A stretch of 64,000 nucleotides of DNA from Telmatactis stephensoni (taxonomy: Eukaryota > Cnidaria > Anthozoa > Actiniaria > Isophelliidae). Positions 12,427 through 24,182 of this stretch are shown here, piece after piece. Both the position numbers and the translations under genes were made by a program. Numbering within the stretch: position 1 is the first letter of the stretch; every line of letters begins with the position of its first letter. Where the stretch lies: NCBI GenBank assembly GCA_029948255.1, contig JALIZF010001884.1, positions 992,001-1,056,000 on the forward strand, given 5' to 3'. Under the pieces are notes generated by a model. The model was given only the letters and a program-made list of their open reading frames with translations. It did not search any database and was not told where the DNA came from.

Positions 12427-12839
12427 CTGCTATGTAGAAAACATCTTTTTTTGCAAACTAAAAGGAATTTGCACAAATAAACTTGCACATTAAAAAGTAG
12501 TGGTATTTGAGAAAGGCTGGACTAATTGTAAATCCTCTAAAAATCGATAACATTTTTGAATTTACAAGTACTCGTTAGTTACGTACGGTTTGTGAAACAG
12601 GGGCCAGAAAGACGGTAAAGACTTGTTTCCATAGTTTCACGGGTGAAAAACACATTGCGCATGCTCGAAAATTGGGCGGCCGAATTCGTGGACGCGTTAA
12701 CAAATAAAAATACCGTCGATTCAGCTGTGTGTTATGCGAGTTTCTCGTGTATTATTTGATCAGGTAAAGAGAACAACTAAATCGATGTTAAAAATAAGCA
12801 CTAACTTTTCACGGACAGCTTTAACTTTCAAGATTTACT

Positions 12840-12988
12840 AGAGTGCTTACAACTGATATCCGTGAAAAACTTTGTAAGAAATTGCACTAATTTGCACTAA
12901 CTTAAACAATAGAAATTGACAAAGGATTTCGCGCTATTTAGTACAAATTAGTTCGCTAACTTTTTCACGGATATATTGTAAGCACTCT
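12840..12988. mobile_element. 149-bp MITE, ends AGAGTGCTTACAA
   Basis: The left end reads AGAGTGCTTACAACTGATAT and the complement of the right end reads AGAGTGCTTACAATATATCC; both continue CCGTGAAAAA. Non-coding. No clear target duplication. Confidence 0.65.
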
Positions 12989-13959
12989 AAGCCTCAAATG
13001 TTTTATTTAAAATTTCTGAGTATGCGTAATGCGTTGTTCACCCTTGTCGGCCAGAAATTGTTAGTATTTTTATAGTTTTATAGTTTAAATTCAGTTAGTA
13101 CTTTTATAGTATAAAAATAGTTCAAATAAAAACATGTTTTCCATTCACATTTGTAGTACATCCTTACTGTAGGGACAGTCATTATAGGTTTAGCAAAAAC
13201 TGACTTGGTTAGGAGTAGTTTCGGCGAATATACACCAGTCTGACGAAATATTAATTTTCGGCAAGTATTCATCAGCTCTTAAAACACCTGACATAGTTTC
13301 TTTGATTTTGTTTGATTTTCCACCGATTAATAGTTTGGAAATTTTACGCGCTAGTTTCTTTTATTCAAACACTTACAATAAAACTGTTGCCAAAATAATG
13401 ATTCGTTGGCCGAGTTTCCAACTGAAGACTTCGTCGCAATCCCCAAGACAACTAGTCCAGCAAGAATTGTGGAAAATGCTGAAATCTTTGAATTTGGAAT
13501 TAGTAAGTAAGTAAGTAATAACTTTATTTTACGAGGGTAGCACTTGACAGATACAAAGTACTGATAAACTTGTGGCCCTCAAAGGAAAAAATATATATAT
13601 ATAATTAACAAAAGATAAATATAAATATTGCTAGATAATAAATATATAGATATATATGTAATATGAAATTAAAAATTTTGGTAAAAAGTATATATAGCTT
13701 AAAAACAATTAAGCCTAATCAATGAATACGATTTTGTCTTTCAAAAGACAATTTGGTCTAATCAATAACATTGGTCTAAAAGAAAAATAAATAAATAAAT
13801 GACAATTTGGTGTAATCGCTGAATACAAATTTGTCGATAAAAGTTTACAATTTAAAAAACGAAAAAATTTCATAAGAAATGATTGATTAATTAATTTCAT
13901 GGCTATACTATTGATGTGAATATTCTTAAAACCTAATATAATAATAAAACTTGATATAA

Positions 13960-15396
13960 TTAACCAAAGCGTTCATTATCGACCTGCTTTTTTAGTTCGA
14001 TTTTGTATAATTGTCTTTTTAGTTCCTTTTTCGTCGATGACTCTTTTAACGCTTTGCTTAGACTGTTCCATTCTTTGCTTGAACGGACACTGACTGTACG
14101 GCCACCCTCCGTTTCCCTTTTATATAGTGGACACCTGGCGTTCAGCTTACAAAAACGAGTTGCTCTTGAGCTTACATCAGAGTTCACCTGAAACAAATCT
14201 TTGAAATAATCAGGACAATTATCATGAATTCTATTGTAAACAATAGAACATCTATTTATGTATGCTTCTTGATAAAAAGGAATCCAACACAGTTTATTGA
14301 ATAGGTTGACAGAGCGGGCGTAAGTGTCTGCACTTAAGATGATCCTTGCAGCTCGTTTCTGGTACTTCATAATTCGTTGTACTAAATCACTATTACATGA
14401 GGACCATATCGTAGAACAGTAACTAATGCATGGTTTGATGACTGTATTGTAGTAGACCTCCCTTTGCGGCTTATTCAGGTAAGGGCTGATATGACGAAGA
14501 AGCCCAATTTTCTTTGATAACTTGGTAGACAATTCGTCAACGTGATCTTCATAACTTAAATCAGTGTCAAGAATGACGCCCAAAACTTTATGATTGTTTA
14601 TTTGTTCAACATCGTTACCATTTATAACGATATTAAGTTCAGTGCTTGAGAGTTTCTTAGCAAGGCGTTTGCCTGTTACAAGCATTGATTTAGTTTTCTG
14701 TTCATTTATTACCATTTGGTTCTGATTGCACCAGTGCAAGATACTATCGATATCATCCTGAAGCGAAGACGAAAGCGATGACGGGCTATTCCATTTCTTG
14801 CTAAGGGAGAGGGAAGCGTCATCAGCATAAATGTCAATCTTAGAATTAGATGTATAAAGAGGCATATCATTTATAAAAAGCAGAAACAAGATCGGCCCAA
14901 CGATTGACCCTTGGGGGACTCCTTGCTGTAAAGGCAGTACCGAAGATGTGCAACCATTAACTTTTAGGCGTTGATTCCGTCCTCCTAAATAAGACTCAAA
15001 CCATGATACGGAAGCTTCATTGTTGAAATACAGGTTCAGCTTATTCAGCAGGACTCTATGATTAACCAGATCGAACGCTTTTTTGAAATCGATGAAAATA
15101 AGACCTGTTGGTTTGTCGTTGTCTAGGTCAAACAGGATCCGGTCAGTTAGGTGTACAAGCGCTGTTTCAGTTGAGTGGTTTCTTCTGAAGCCTGATTGAA
15201 ATCTATAAATAAGGTTGTTTGAATGAAGATAGGACCATAAAGACTTCGCCACATGTTTTTCTAGGATTTTGGAGATAATGGGCAGAAGTGAAATTGGACG
15301 ATAATTGCAGCATTCGTCGCGTTGACCGCTTTTGAACAAAGGTATTACCAAAGCTGTTTTCCATTGTGAAGGGAATTTGTTGGTGTTTATTGACAT
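13960..15396 (-). pseudogene. LINE reverse transcriptase region
   Basis: An open frame of 478 codons. Visible motifs in order: N-Y-R-P-I-S-L-L-P, then Q-S-G-F-R-x-x-H-S-T-E-T-A-L, then the metal-binding F-I-D-F-K-K-A-F-D (motif A), Q-G-V-P-Q-G-S-I-V-G-P (motif B), the catalytic Y-A-D-D-A-S-L (motif C), and the K-V-L-G-V thumb region. A C-terminal section rich in W, K and R, typical of CR1/Jockey elements, follows. The apparent start M is only the first methionine after the frameshift; in the living element this frame continues from the endonuclease. Confidence 0.92.
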
Positions 15397-16582
15397 GGAT
15401 ATTGAAGATACCAGTCAAAGTTCTAAGCAGTTTCGGTGTAGCAATCGATTTTAAAATCTTGACGCTAATGCCATCGGGACCAGTTGCCTTATTATTTGGG
15501 ATGTGTTTGATGTAGTCAGAAACATCCTTGCAGGAAATATTTGGGATGATAAAAGATTCGTTGTCGCCAAGATGAGATGTAATGAAAGTACTAAGTTTCT
15601 CATTTTCAAAGGTAGCTTGGTTGCTTGTAGTCATTCCCCTAATATTCGACGAAATGTTTGCAAAAAATTCATTCAATGATTCTGCGATCAAGGAAGAGTC
15701 CTGGGTTCTGCCAGAAGAAGTGTTTAGCTCTTGAATTCTTGTTGTTTCTTTAGATTTCCCACTTAAAGTATTCAGACATTTCCATATACCGCGAGGGTTG
15801 CCCTTGTTTTCTTCAATAGTTTTGGAGAAGAAGTTCCGCTTTGCTGTTTTAATGTAATTTATGGTCTTGAATTTCATTTGTTTATATTTCATCCAAAGTT
15901 CTGGTGAATATGATTTTCGAGCCAATGTTAGCAACTTGTCACGCTTTTTGATGCTATTTAAGATTTCTTTGTTCATCCATGTAGGCTGGGTTTTCCTTTT
16001 GACGCGTTTTTCTTTTAGTGGCACGTAATTATCCAAGACGTCCATCAGCAGCGATTCAAATGCATAACATGTATCGTCAATATCATCAAAGATGAATGGG
16101 ATGTCCCACGGGACAGTGTTTAAGGTCTGCAAAAATTCGCTTGAATTCAAGCCTTTTGATGAGCGATATTTTATGGAAAAGTTCTTTTCTTGATCTTGAT
16201 TTTTGCTGTGATACTTACGTCGAAAGAAAATAGGAAGGTGGTCTGAGAGCCCAACGTCCACAACGGCAAGATCAGGAATATGCTTTGGATGAGAAGAATA
16301 AACATGGTCCAAGCATGAACCAGAAATTGGTCTTGTGATTGTTTTGACAAGTTGATTAAAATTCATTGAAAACAATGCCTTTATGAGGGAATGCTTCTTG
16401 TAGCCTTTCTTTAAGAAATCTACATTAAAGTCTCCAACGATGTGAGTTTCCATTTTCTTTAAATATGCAGTCTCAATGTTCTTTTCAATACGAAGATCGT
16501 GTTGTGTATCACTTGATGGAGGCCGAATTGGTGAAGAAGATATGAAAAGAGTTTCAATCTCTTGAGCTTCAATGTATTGATT
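15397..16582 (-). pseudogene. LINE endonuclease C-terminal part and linker
   Basis: This frame opens after a stop at 16583-16585 and reads through R-P-P-S-S-D, G-D-F-N-V-D-F (the catalytic D-x-N box of AP-type endonucleases) and L-S-D-H-L-P-I-F (the SDH box). A linker into the RT domain follows. The N-terminal half of the endonuclease is missing, so the copy cannot be active. Homology shifts frame near 15395, where an extra base appears in the ATCCATGTC context on the coding strand. The same frame stays open to 15203, but that tail is out of register with the RT. Confidence 0.85.
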
Positions 16583-17094
16583 TCAATAACTGATATCGAT
16601 ATACTTCTATCGAAACCACATATTTTTCAAAGTAGAGTTTCTTGGCAAAAGTATTTTTATAAAGAAATCAAAGATTTAAAAAACTTCCTTCCACAATCGT
16701 GAATGTGCAAAACACTTATCGTGTGACATATACTTTGATATCTTTGATGGGTAAGCTGCTTCAAATAGATTACTCAGCAAAGACACAAAGCAACGAATAA
16801 CAAATGGAGAAAGTTTCATTATTTCTGTATGTACATGCAAGTACCTCCACAACATTGTGACTTTTGGACTTATGATGACGTTTGACATTTTTTACATCAG
16901 GATTGTTAGAACAACTTAATTCTTAGCAAAATCAGTCTCAACAGGAACGAAAGCCAGTATTAAAAAGAACAGAAATACTTTAACAGGTAAAGGTAAAACA
17001 CTAATATTTAGCATCGGTAGTTCCTTCAGCTGAATGCTGGTTTCCCAGGAAGCCCACGCTGCGCTCTTTACCCCTTTAAACCTACACGAAATGG

Positions 17095-17150
17095 AAAGAA
17101 GTCGAAACAGAAAGCCGCGCACTAACCAATTGAGCTACAATTGCTCCTAT
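17095..17150 (-). repeat. tRNA-like fragment (A box)
   Basis: The minus strand reads TTGTAGCTCAATTGGTTAGT, a strong tRNA A-box context. No B box or pairing acceptor stem is found downstream, so this looks like a SINE head or tRNA pseudogene. It also lies close to (AAC)n at 17203-17236. Confidence 0.4.
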
Positions 17151-17202
17151 AACAGCTCAATTGACAGCAACACAACAATTTCCAAACTGAAACCAACTAT
17201 CG

Positions 17203-17236
<34 letters not shown>
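17203..17236. repeat. (AAC)n microsatellite
   Basis: Eleven perfect AAC units followed by an A run. Confidence 0.95.
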
Positions 17237-17441
17237 AAAACTGGAGCTGAATTATTTTTGGGGATTATTGAAGTTATTCTGAAGGTTCTAATTCAGAACG
17301 CCTGGAGCGACCTCCCACCACGAGACACCACCTTCCTCACGTGACTAGTGTACGGTAATCGGCTTCAGAACCTTGCCGAAATAAAACGGCTGAACAGCGT
17401 TTTCAGTTGTCAATTGAAGACTGTACGATTGAAGCTGAGCT

Positions 17442-17931
17442 AGACGTGGAGGCAGCAGAGCGACCTATAATAAGGCGTACATTATTTCTCTTCCGGGAAT
17501 CCTGAAGATGGTCGAGTTTGTAAGTAATGTAAAGAATTTTTCTATTTGATTATTTCTCACTGTTTTAACTGAAAAAGCCTTCGGTTAGAAATCGGCGACG
17601 GATTTAGTACTTGAGGTGTGGAATAAAAGGATATATAATGTTAACATTTTCACTTGAACTGCGTATAAGTGGAAACCAAATATGATTTCAGAATCAAAAA
17701 ATGTTTACAAGAAAAAAAGAGATGCGTTGATTCCTACTTTCTTGGAAGTGAAGACAGCGCTGCAATACTTCATACTCATCATATAGCATGATTTGTGTTT
17801 CGTAGGTTCTTTTACTTATTGCATTTAGCACTGGTCTGTCTTGCTGCACTGGATATTTCATCTTGTTGTCCATCGGAGCATGGGTGAAGTACGTTTCTGT
17901 TCGTGCGCGCGCCGTCATAGATGAAATCTAG
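17442..17931 (+). pseudogene. Truncated second MARVEL copy
   Basis: Two pieces resemble the first exons of the intact gene at 5282. Piece 1 ends at 17519 before gtaagt and reads N-K-A-Y...P-G-I-L-K-M-V-E-F, matching N-V-S-Y...R-G-I-L-K-I-I-E-I at the same exon end. Piece 2 starts at 17806 after a cgtag acceptor and reads V-L-L-L-I-A-F-S-T-G-L-S-C-C-T-G-Y-F, matching F-L-L-L-I-A-F-A-C-A-A-D-W-C-T-N-C. The frame runs into a palindromic repeat at 17904 and stops at 17929-17931. No in-frame start codon precedes the conserved part and no exon 3 or 4 is found before 20.6 kb. It is either a pseudogenised duplicate or the 5' end of a divergent gene; I favour the first. Confidence 0.6.
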
Positions 17932-17996
17932 AACGTGAGAAAGCCTCAACTGACGTTCTAGCGAGAACGAGAACCTCATCTATGACGGCGCGCGCA
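17904..17996. mobile_element. 93-bp palindromic MITE with ends TGCGCGCGCCGTCATAG
   Basis: The left end TGCGCGCGCCGTCATAGATGA-like sequence is mirrored exactly at the right end for about 21 bp. TCG flanks both sides, possibly a 3-bp target duplication, but this could be chance. It interrupts the MARVEL-like frame. Confidence 0.7.
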
Positions 17997-18109
17997 TCGG
18001 ATCAAAAACGTACGCGTGACATCCGTGTTGACAAAAACGTCTCGTGCTCCCCATTGGTGAACATACTGCTACCAGTGTCAGTAATTGGTGCATGAATGGG
18101 TAATATAAT

Positions 18110-18262
18110 AGTGGTAAAATGTCAGTAAGAAGTTGGTAAGGTGTCAGTAAGTGGTCGGTAAGGTGTCAGTAAGTGGTTGGTAAGGTGTCAGTAAGTGGTT
18201 GGTAAGGTATCAGTAAGTGGTTGGTAAGGTGTCAGTAAGTGGTTGGAAAAATGTCTAAGTGG
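18110..18262. repeat. 22-bp minisatellite
   Basis: About six units of GGTAAGGTGTCAGTAAGTGG plus TT, nearly identical, degenerating at both ends. Confidence 0.9.
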
Positions 18263-19224
18263 TTGATAAGACTGGTGTGCTTGTCATTGATAAAATATAT
18301 CAAAGTTTTCAAATTTATTCTATCAATTTTTCTGAGTTAAACCAATACTCAAAATTAATCATTTACAATAGGAAACTATATTATATTCTTGTCATGTATG
18401 TTATTAAGATCAAAATGGAATTCATGAATATTAAACATTTTCACTCTACAAAAATAGAGCCTATTTTACAAGCACATTATAATAAATTTACATGCTGCTT
18501 TACTGTGCTGCACGTAGAACCATAGCCAGTTAGACTTTTGACAAATTTTTGACAAGTTTATCATCAATATGATGACTTCCAGTCTTTATTGTCCAATCAC
18601 ATTAATTAATTTGAGATAGTGGGTGTTTTTTTTTCTGAAACAGAAGCAAGCAAAATAATGGTAAAATACTTACAAAAATTGTTCTTGTTCAACTATTATA
18701 CTGAAATTTTGAGTATGAATTCAAGAGACCTAAATATTTAAAAAATACTCCCACCAAAAGCTCTAACAGTGGCAATATCAACACAAAGAAAAATGTCAAA
18801 AACTCTATTGAAGTAGCCATGGTTTCAAGGGCAGCAAAAGTAAGACCCATGTCTGTTAGCATAAAAATATCACTGACAACATAACACTGTCAAATAGGCA
18901 GGTCATCGTCTAGCTAACAGGATTTAGGATAGGGTCAATTAATACATTTATTTAACTGAGCACTTGATCTTTAGAAGCATGGAATTTAATGATGCATGAA
19001 CCAGTGACACCCTATATAATGAGTGAGTCTTTAAGAATACCATTTAACCAATAAAGTACATCTTATTAAAATATCCAATCTTCTTCTAAATTAATATTAC
19101 TTGCTCTCAAATTTATAGACAAAAAGCTATGAACTAAGGAAACCATTTTGTCCTTATAAGTGCCTGGTTGCAGGAAAACACTCCCTGATTCAAGTGTCAA
19201 GGATTTTTTTTTCATTTTGGATGA

Positions 19225-19722
19225 CAAGAACACCATTGTTAGTGCCTGGCTGCACATCCTATGAGAGACAGGAAAATAAATCCTTGACTCAAGTGTGAGA
19301 ATTGCAACAAGAACACCATTGTTAGTGCCTGGCTGCACATCCTAGGAGAGACAGGAAAATAAATCCTTGACTCAAGTGTGAGAATTGCGACAAGAACACC
19401 ATTGTTAGTGCCTGGCTGCACATCCTATGAGAGACAGGAAAATAAATGCTTGACTCAAGTGTGAGAATTGCGACAAGAACACCATTGTTAGTGCCTGGCT
19501 GCACATCCTATGAGAGACAGGAAAATAAATCCTTGACTCAAGTGTGAGAATTGCGACAAGAACACCATTGTTAGTGCCTGGCTGAACATCCTATGAGAGA
19601 CAGGAAAATAAATCCTTGACTCAAGTGTGAGAATTGCGACAAGAACACCATTGTTAGTGCCTGGCTGAACATCCTATGAGAGACAGGAAAATAAATCCTT
19701 GACTCAAGTGTGAGAATTTTTT
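19225..19722. repeat. 83-bp tandem repeat, six units
   Basis: Six head-to-tail copies, each starting CAAGAACACCATTGTTAGTG, with 83-bp spacing throughout and only a handful of substitutions. A degenerate partial copy precedes the array (about 19158-19205). The small frames it opens on the minus strand are by-products. Confidence 0.95.
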
Positions 19723-20084
19723 TTCCTGTTTCTAATAGGGTATGCAACCAGGCACTGCAACTTTCCTTATATTACTTTCTCATTGTTAATCACAGTGCCA
19801 AGTGGCTTTAACTTAATAAATATTTATCTAGAATGCCAAATTAATTTAGTGTTGTTGCACAGAGGCAAAGTGCAAATTTCTTTAAATATCTAAGGGAGAT
19901 TAAACAACAAGCAATACAAGGGAGAGATAGTGACAAGTGGACCAGGATTTGATTCAGGAACAGTGGGGTAAATCAACTACAACTTTTGTATGTTTAAGTC
20001 AAAAGCAAAAAGAGAAGCAAGTAACATTTAGCAGAACTTTGTCATTTAAATAGAAATAGTGTCCCCTGCCCTGTGAAATGACTT

Positions 20085-20530
20085 CCCAACCTTTTTGGGA
20101 ATTCCTAGAAATTATTTTAAAGAAATTCTTAAGAATTCTCAACTATCCCCAATCATGTCGTGAGCTTACTAGCAATCTCAGAATTTTTTGGAATATCTGG
20201 GAAGCTGGTTTCGCAGTGTCAGAGGTTGTCTAGAATCGAACACTTAGAAAATCTATGAATTCTAAGAAATTTGAAATATTGGTTACTGATCTGTTGGCCT
20301 TTTTCAATGAAAGCTTTGGAACAAGTTCGAATTCCTAGGAATTCTCAAAAATTCCCAAGGTACAGTATGTTTCAAATGCTGTACCATTTTCTTGAAGATG
20401 GGAATTCCCAGAAATTCTTTAGAATTCCCAAATTCTTTTGTTTCATAAATATTAACACTTACTTAAAATTCTTAGAAATTTTTTGGAATATCCTACAAAT
20501 TCTAAGGCATTTCCAAATTTATTTGTAGGG
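20085..20530. repeat. Region rich in GGAATTCCNAGAATT palindromic words
   Basis: Many short self-complementary words around AATTCCTAGGAATT and AATTCTTTAGAATTCCC recur over 450 bp, giving hairpin-prone, AT-rich sequence just downstream of the JmjC gene's stop codon. Origin unknown. Confidence 0.45.
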
Positions 20531-20667
20531 GTTAGCATGCATTGTGACACAATACCTGATGACATTATATATTTCAAATCAGTTCAAAATGTATGACTAA
20601 AATGACTGCATAAACTTGATGATATAACCCTTTTTTATCTTGACTTGTTATGACTGTATGTTCTTGC

Positions 20668-23600
20668 TTAATCATACTCTGATCCAATAGTGACACTCAT
20701 TTCAGCTCCCTGGATGTCTGTCTGGTGAAACCACTTATTTGTATCTAAAACAACTGTACAGACAAAACAATGAAATGTGTCAATCAGTCAACTTCTTGTT
20801 ATAGCCATGCATGCAAGGCTGTGATGCCATGGGTTTCAATAAGAGTTGAAGTAGGCGGCTGCCCAAAGTATAATAGCTGGCTGCCAGGGGGAGGGGGGAG
20901 GGCTCCTACATATGAGGGCAGGGATGCTTGTTGGAAATTTGAAAATGACCCCTAAAAGGTACTCGAGTCTTATCCTGGTGGGAGTGCCAACAATTGATTT
21001 CTACCCTAAAAGGTACCAATTCAAAACAAAATTTGAAAGATCCAAAAAATAAAAATTGCTTTACTGATGTGCTCAATCATAAAAATTGTCCCAGTAATGC
21101 TTATTTTAGGTATTATATTTACCGAAAAACACCCTAAATGGGTCTCTGCATGGTAGTCCACTGTCTGAGACACCCTAAAAGGTACCTGATCACTGATTTT
21201 GACCCCTAAAAGGAACAAAGAGTATCCCCACCCATTTGGATTGGAGTCCCCCCCCCAGAGCTGGCTGTAACCAGTAATTAGGAGCTGTTAAAAGTAACTG
21301 GCAGTGATTGAGAGGCAAAGTAGGTAGCAGTACAGCACCAGTAGCCAGCTTTTATCGAAACCCCTGGAAAAGCAACACCTTTGGAAGATAAAAAGGGGTA
21401 TAATTGAAAAGTCCCTACTCTGGACCTACTTTCACCCAGTATCTTCCCTTTACAAAGATGACACTGTATTGGTAACAAGTTTTCAAGTTTTCAATTTATA
21501 TGGTGCACCCCCTCCTGAAGATAATCCTGGATCTGCCCCTGTAAGTGATGCAGGTTTTAAACATGTCTGGGATGAAGTACTTACTAATTTCTCCAGGATG
21601 GATAATGGTTTCCATTCTAGGTGGACAAGTGAGAGCACACTCAGGGGGAGCCTCTAAGGTCCACTTTTTGGTTCCTTTGATTTGGGCCTGCCATGAAGGA
21701 TTGCCTACTTGATCAATCTAAAATTAATTAAAAATATGTAATCTTTATATAATCTGTTTGAGGACAAATAGTGTAGAAGTTTTCTGTGATTTAGAGACAG
21801 CCCACTTTTAATATGTTGGACAATGGCTGGGTCAGGTCTAGGCTCGAACTAGGGCTCGAACCTTCACTTGTGACCACTTCCCATAAGTGGTCACCATCTC
21901 CCTTGTGCAACCAGTTTTCAAAAATACCAAGTTTCCCATAAAAAATATTGTTATTTGCCACCTTCTGTAACCAACCACCTCTCTTAAGTGACCCTAACCA
22001 GTTTTAGAGCCGTTAGTTTATCATTTTCTTTTGAACTGTTTCTGCCCTCCATCATGTAAACCCTTGATACATAATCCTCTCATATTATGCAAGTTCCTCA
22101 TTTTGCCATTTTCAATACAAATTTATACTAAACTGAAGAAATACTCTCATTGATTGTAGTAAAATATGAACGACTCTTACATGTGTAGAATAGTCCAGTT
22201 GCAAGATACACTTCGCCTGCCATATACTCAAAGACTCAGAACGAGGCTATGTGCTAAAACTTTTGTCTTGTTACGAATGACTGAGCTTTATGCACGTAGC
22301 CTTGTCTTGGTACTTTTGTTTGTGGCAAGTGAATTAAGTGTAACTCGGAAGTCGGCTATTGATGAGAGTAAAGTATTTACAGTTTCCATATGACTCAAAA
22401 TTTAGACCCCCTATGGCACCTTGACTTGACATTTTGGGTGGTCCGTTTGGCTGTATAAAATTCACTTTTTGGTCTTGAAATCACTGCTCGCTACTTCAGA
22501 CCATTTTCTGTAAATAGTCTATATTTGCTAGTGTTTTCAGTGTTTATTGTTCCAAAAATATCCATACCCCCATCATAGGGGAATTTGTAAATGGACCCCC
22601 ATCCTCTGGAACTTCCACTTTTTTCTTACAAACTGTGTAATTTTGTTCTTTATTTCTGACCCCCTCCCTACCACTTCCCTCATATTTCCAATTTCCTTTG
22701 TTGTGGGGAGTACGGATCATATTTTCTGCAACTACACATTTTACAAATGAAAATTACTCAGTGCTTTCAATCTGGAGTAGCCAATTCGAATTAATGCTTC
22801 TAGGCATAAAAACAATAAAAGAAAGTTAAATTATTCAACATACATGCAAGTGTGCTCCATATCCAGGGCAACCCATGAAAATCCAGTCGGTTTTGCTGGA
22901 CTCTGATATTTCAGGTAGAAAATAAGGTCTTTTATAGTGTTTTCTTAGCTCATTGGTTGCTTCCGAGTCACAGTTACTCCTATTGAAATAATAGTAAAAA
23001 TACCTCAATGTTATTAAAGCTTAAAAAACATCCTTTAATTTTCCGAAATGTGACAAGTTACACGGAAAATTGCAACATAATTTCGCTAAAAAAATGAAAT
23101 GAAAGTGAATGCAAGACAATATATAAAGTTTTTTTATCACTAGACAAGTTGGCGAAGCTACTACTTGAAACTTTCGACGTGCAATTAAAAATGTAGGAGT
23201 TCGCTTTGACAAGAAAATATTCGTGATTCGTGTTTTAAAAAACACAATGCATGTACATCAATAAGTGCCAAAATAAAGAATCGACCACCAGTTAACATAA
23301 TATATCAGAAAATGGAATATTTTGAAAACAAAAGCGTGCAAAACGACTTACGAAACTACCGTACTCGATTTTAATTTTTTAATTAAATAGCTATAATTAC
23401 CATCCAATATACCACGGTTTTCCCTTCATCTTAGCATCTTTTTCAGGCATCTGGAAGACCTCTTCTAGAGAGCTAAAACTTGTCTTATATGGAAAGAACT
23501 GACATTGGGGGTCACGGCTTTTCATCGCCGGACTGTCTGGAGAGTAGATCTTTTTGAAAAAATCAAAGCTAAAATAATTTTGAGCAGTCCAATTCCTCAT

Positions 23601-24062
23601 TCCGTCTTCAATAACAACTGGTCGAGCCGTGTATGCATACTTGTCGACGAACTCTTCTCGTGAAATATTTCGAACGCGATCAACCTGGCTTACATTTTTG
23701 CATATGCTGCAGTCAACAGGAGGACGGAACATGTCGAGTATAATTTCTGGCATAGGAAAAAAGCAACTTTCTTTCTCCAACTCGAAGTCTAGCACTCTGT
23801 CAGCCAGGAACTGAGCAATCATTCTCTTCGTAATAAGTTCTTTCTTGAAAGCCACGATACCGCATCCGACGGTTATAGCAAATAGGCAGATAACTATCGA
23901 CAAAAGATGCTTCCTTGAAGCGGGTTTTTTCAAGTTGTTGAGAGACTCGACTTTGAGTAAATTCGAGTCTTTGATTCCAAGTTTTCTGGCTTTTTGGCGC
24001 AGAACTGTGAAAGCTTGGACGACATTATCCTCACAAATTGTAGATTTCTGTAAGTCAGCCAT
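20668..24062 (-). CDS. Type II membrane-anchored JmjC/cupin-like 2-oxoglutarate oxygenase
   Basis: Minus-strand exons in order: 24062-23401, 22979-22844, 21717-21585, 20753-20668; 338 aa. Residues 1-52 are polar and cytoplasmic; 53-72 form one hydrophobic anchor (L-L-S-I-V-I-C-L-F-A-I-T-V-G-C-G-I-V), so the catalytic part should be lumenal or extracellular. The fold is shown by G-Y-G-A-H-L-H-I-D, giving the iron ligands H266 and D268, then S-W-Q-A-Q-I-K-G-T-K-K-W-T-L and H-P-G-E-I-I-V-L-D-T-N-K-W-F-H with the third ligand H320. That HxD...H triad and the W-x-A-Q-x-x-G-x-K-x-W strand are typical of JmjC/cupin_8 hydroxylases using Fe(II) and 2-oxoglutarate. The substrate is unknown. The ligand pair H266/D268 is split by an intron. 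An upstream in-frame ATG at 24182 would add 40 residues; MADLQ is preferred because it leaves a normal cytoplasmic tail. Confidence 0.85.
20880..21260. repeat. CCCTAAAAGGTACC-rich interspersed repeat, copy 1
   Basis: The word CCCTAAAAGG plus TAC or AAC recurs five times over 300 bp in JmjC intron 3. A relative with ACTAAAAGATACC and ACTAAAAGGTCTACC occurs at about 28285-28530. Confidence 0.5.
21504..21541 (-). mobile_element. Transposon terminus, CAGGGGCAGATCCAGGAT type
   Basis: On the minus strand this reads CAGGGGCAGATCCAGGATTA and continues TCTTCAGGAGGGGGTGCAC. The same terminus occurs at 63926 near the window end and, shorter, at 32619. It is an isolated element end, 44 bp downstream of the JmjC exon 3 donor site. 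Confidence 0.6.
22549..22737. mobile_element. MITE, GTTCCAGAAAATATCCATAC family, copy 1
   Basis: Inverted ends read GTTCCAAAAATATCCATACC on the left and the complement of GTAGTTGCAGAAAATATGAT on the right. The body carries the family words GGGGAATTTGTAAATGGACC and CTCTGGAACTTCCA. It lies in intron 2 of the JmjC gene's minus-strand span. Confidence 0.7.
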
Positions 24063-24182
24063 AATAGTACGTGTGTGAAGATGTACAATGGAGGTAAATG
24101 GCCCGGCAAATGGCAAACTCGCGTAGAAACTGCTGCAAAGTTTGTTGAATAGACAATGAGAAAGGCTAATGATAATCGACAC

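Larger units (their letters stand above)
13502..16590 (-). mobile_element. 5'-truncated LINE (Jockey/CR1-like superfamily) with (TTAC)n tail
   Basis: A non-LTR retrotransposon on the minus strand. It keeps the 3' part of the endonuclease domain, the reverse transcriptase, an AT-rich 3' UTR (13519-13959) and a short TTAC microsatellite tail (13502-13518), the tail type found in CR1/L2-related clades. The 5' side is lost upstream of about 16590, as expected from incomplete reverse transcription. One frameshift near 15395 separates the two halves; the 478-codon RT frame is otherwise open. It lies between the two MARVEL loci. The clade is inferred from motif style and could be CR1, L2, Rex1 or a relative. 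Confidence 0.9.

Noticed and set aside
18110..19722. Regularly spaced repeats that could suggest a CRISPR array
   Set aside because: Units are directly tandem with no unique spacers, in an animal genome; they are minisatellites.
24063..24182. Upstream in-frame ATG giving 40 more residues on the JmjC protein
   Set aside because: It adds a second hydrophobic stretch and no family-like sequence; the MADLQ start is preferred, though not proven.
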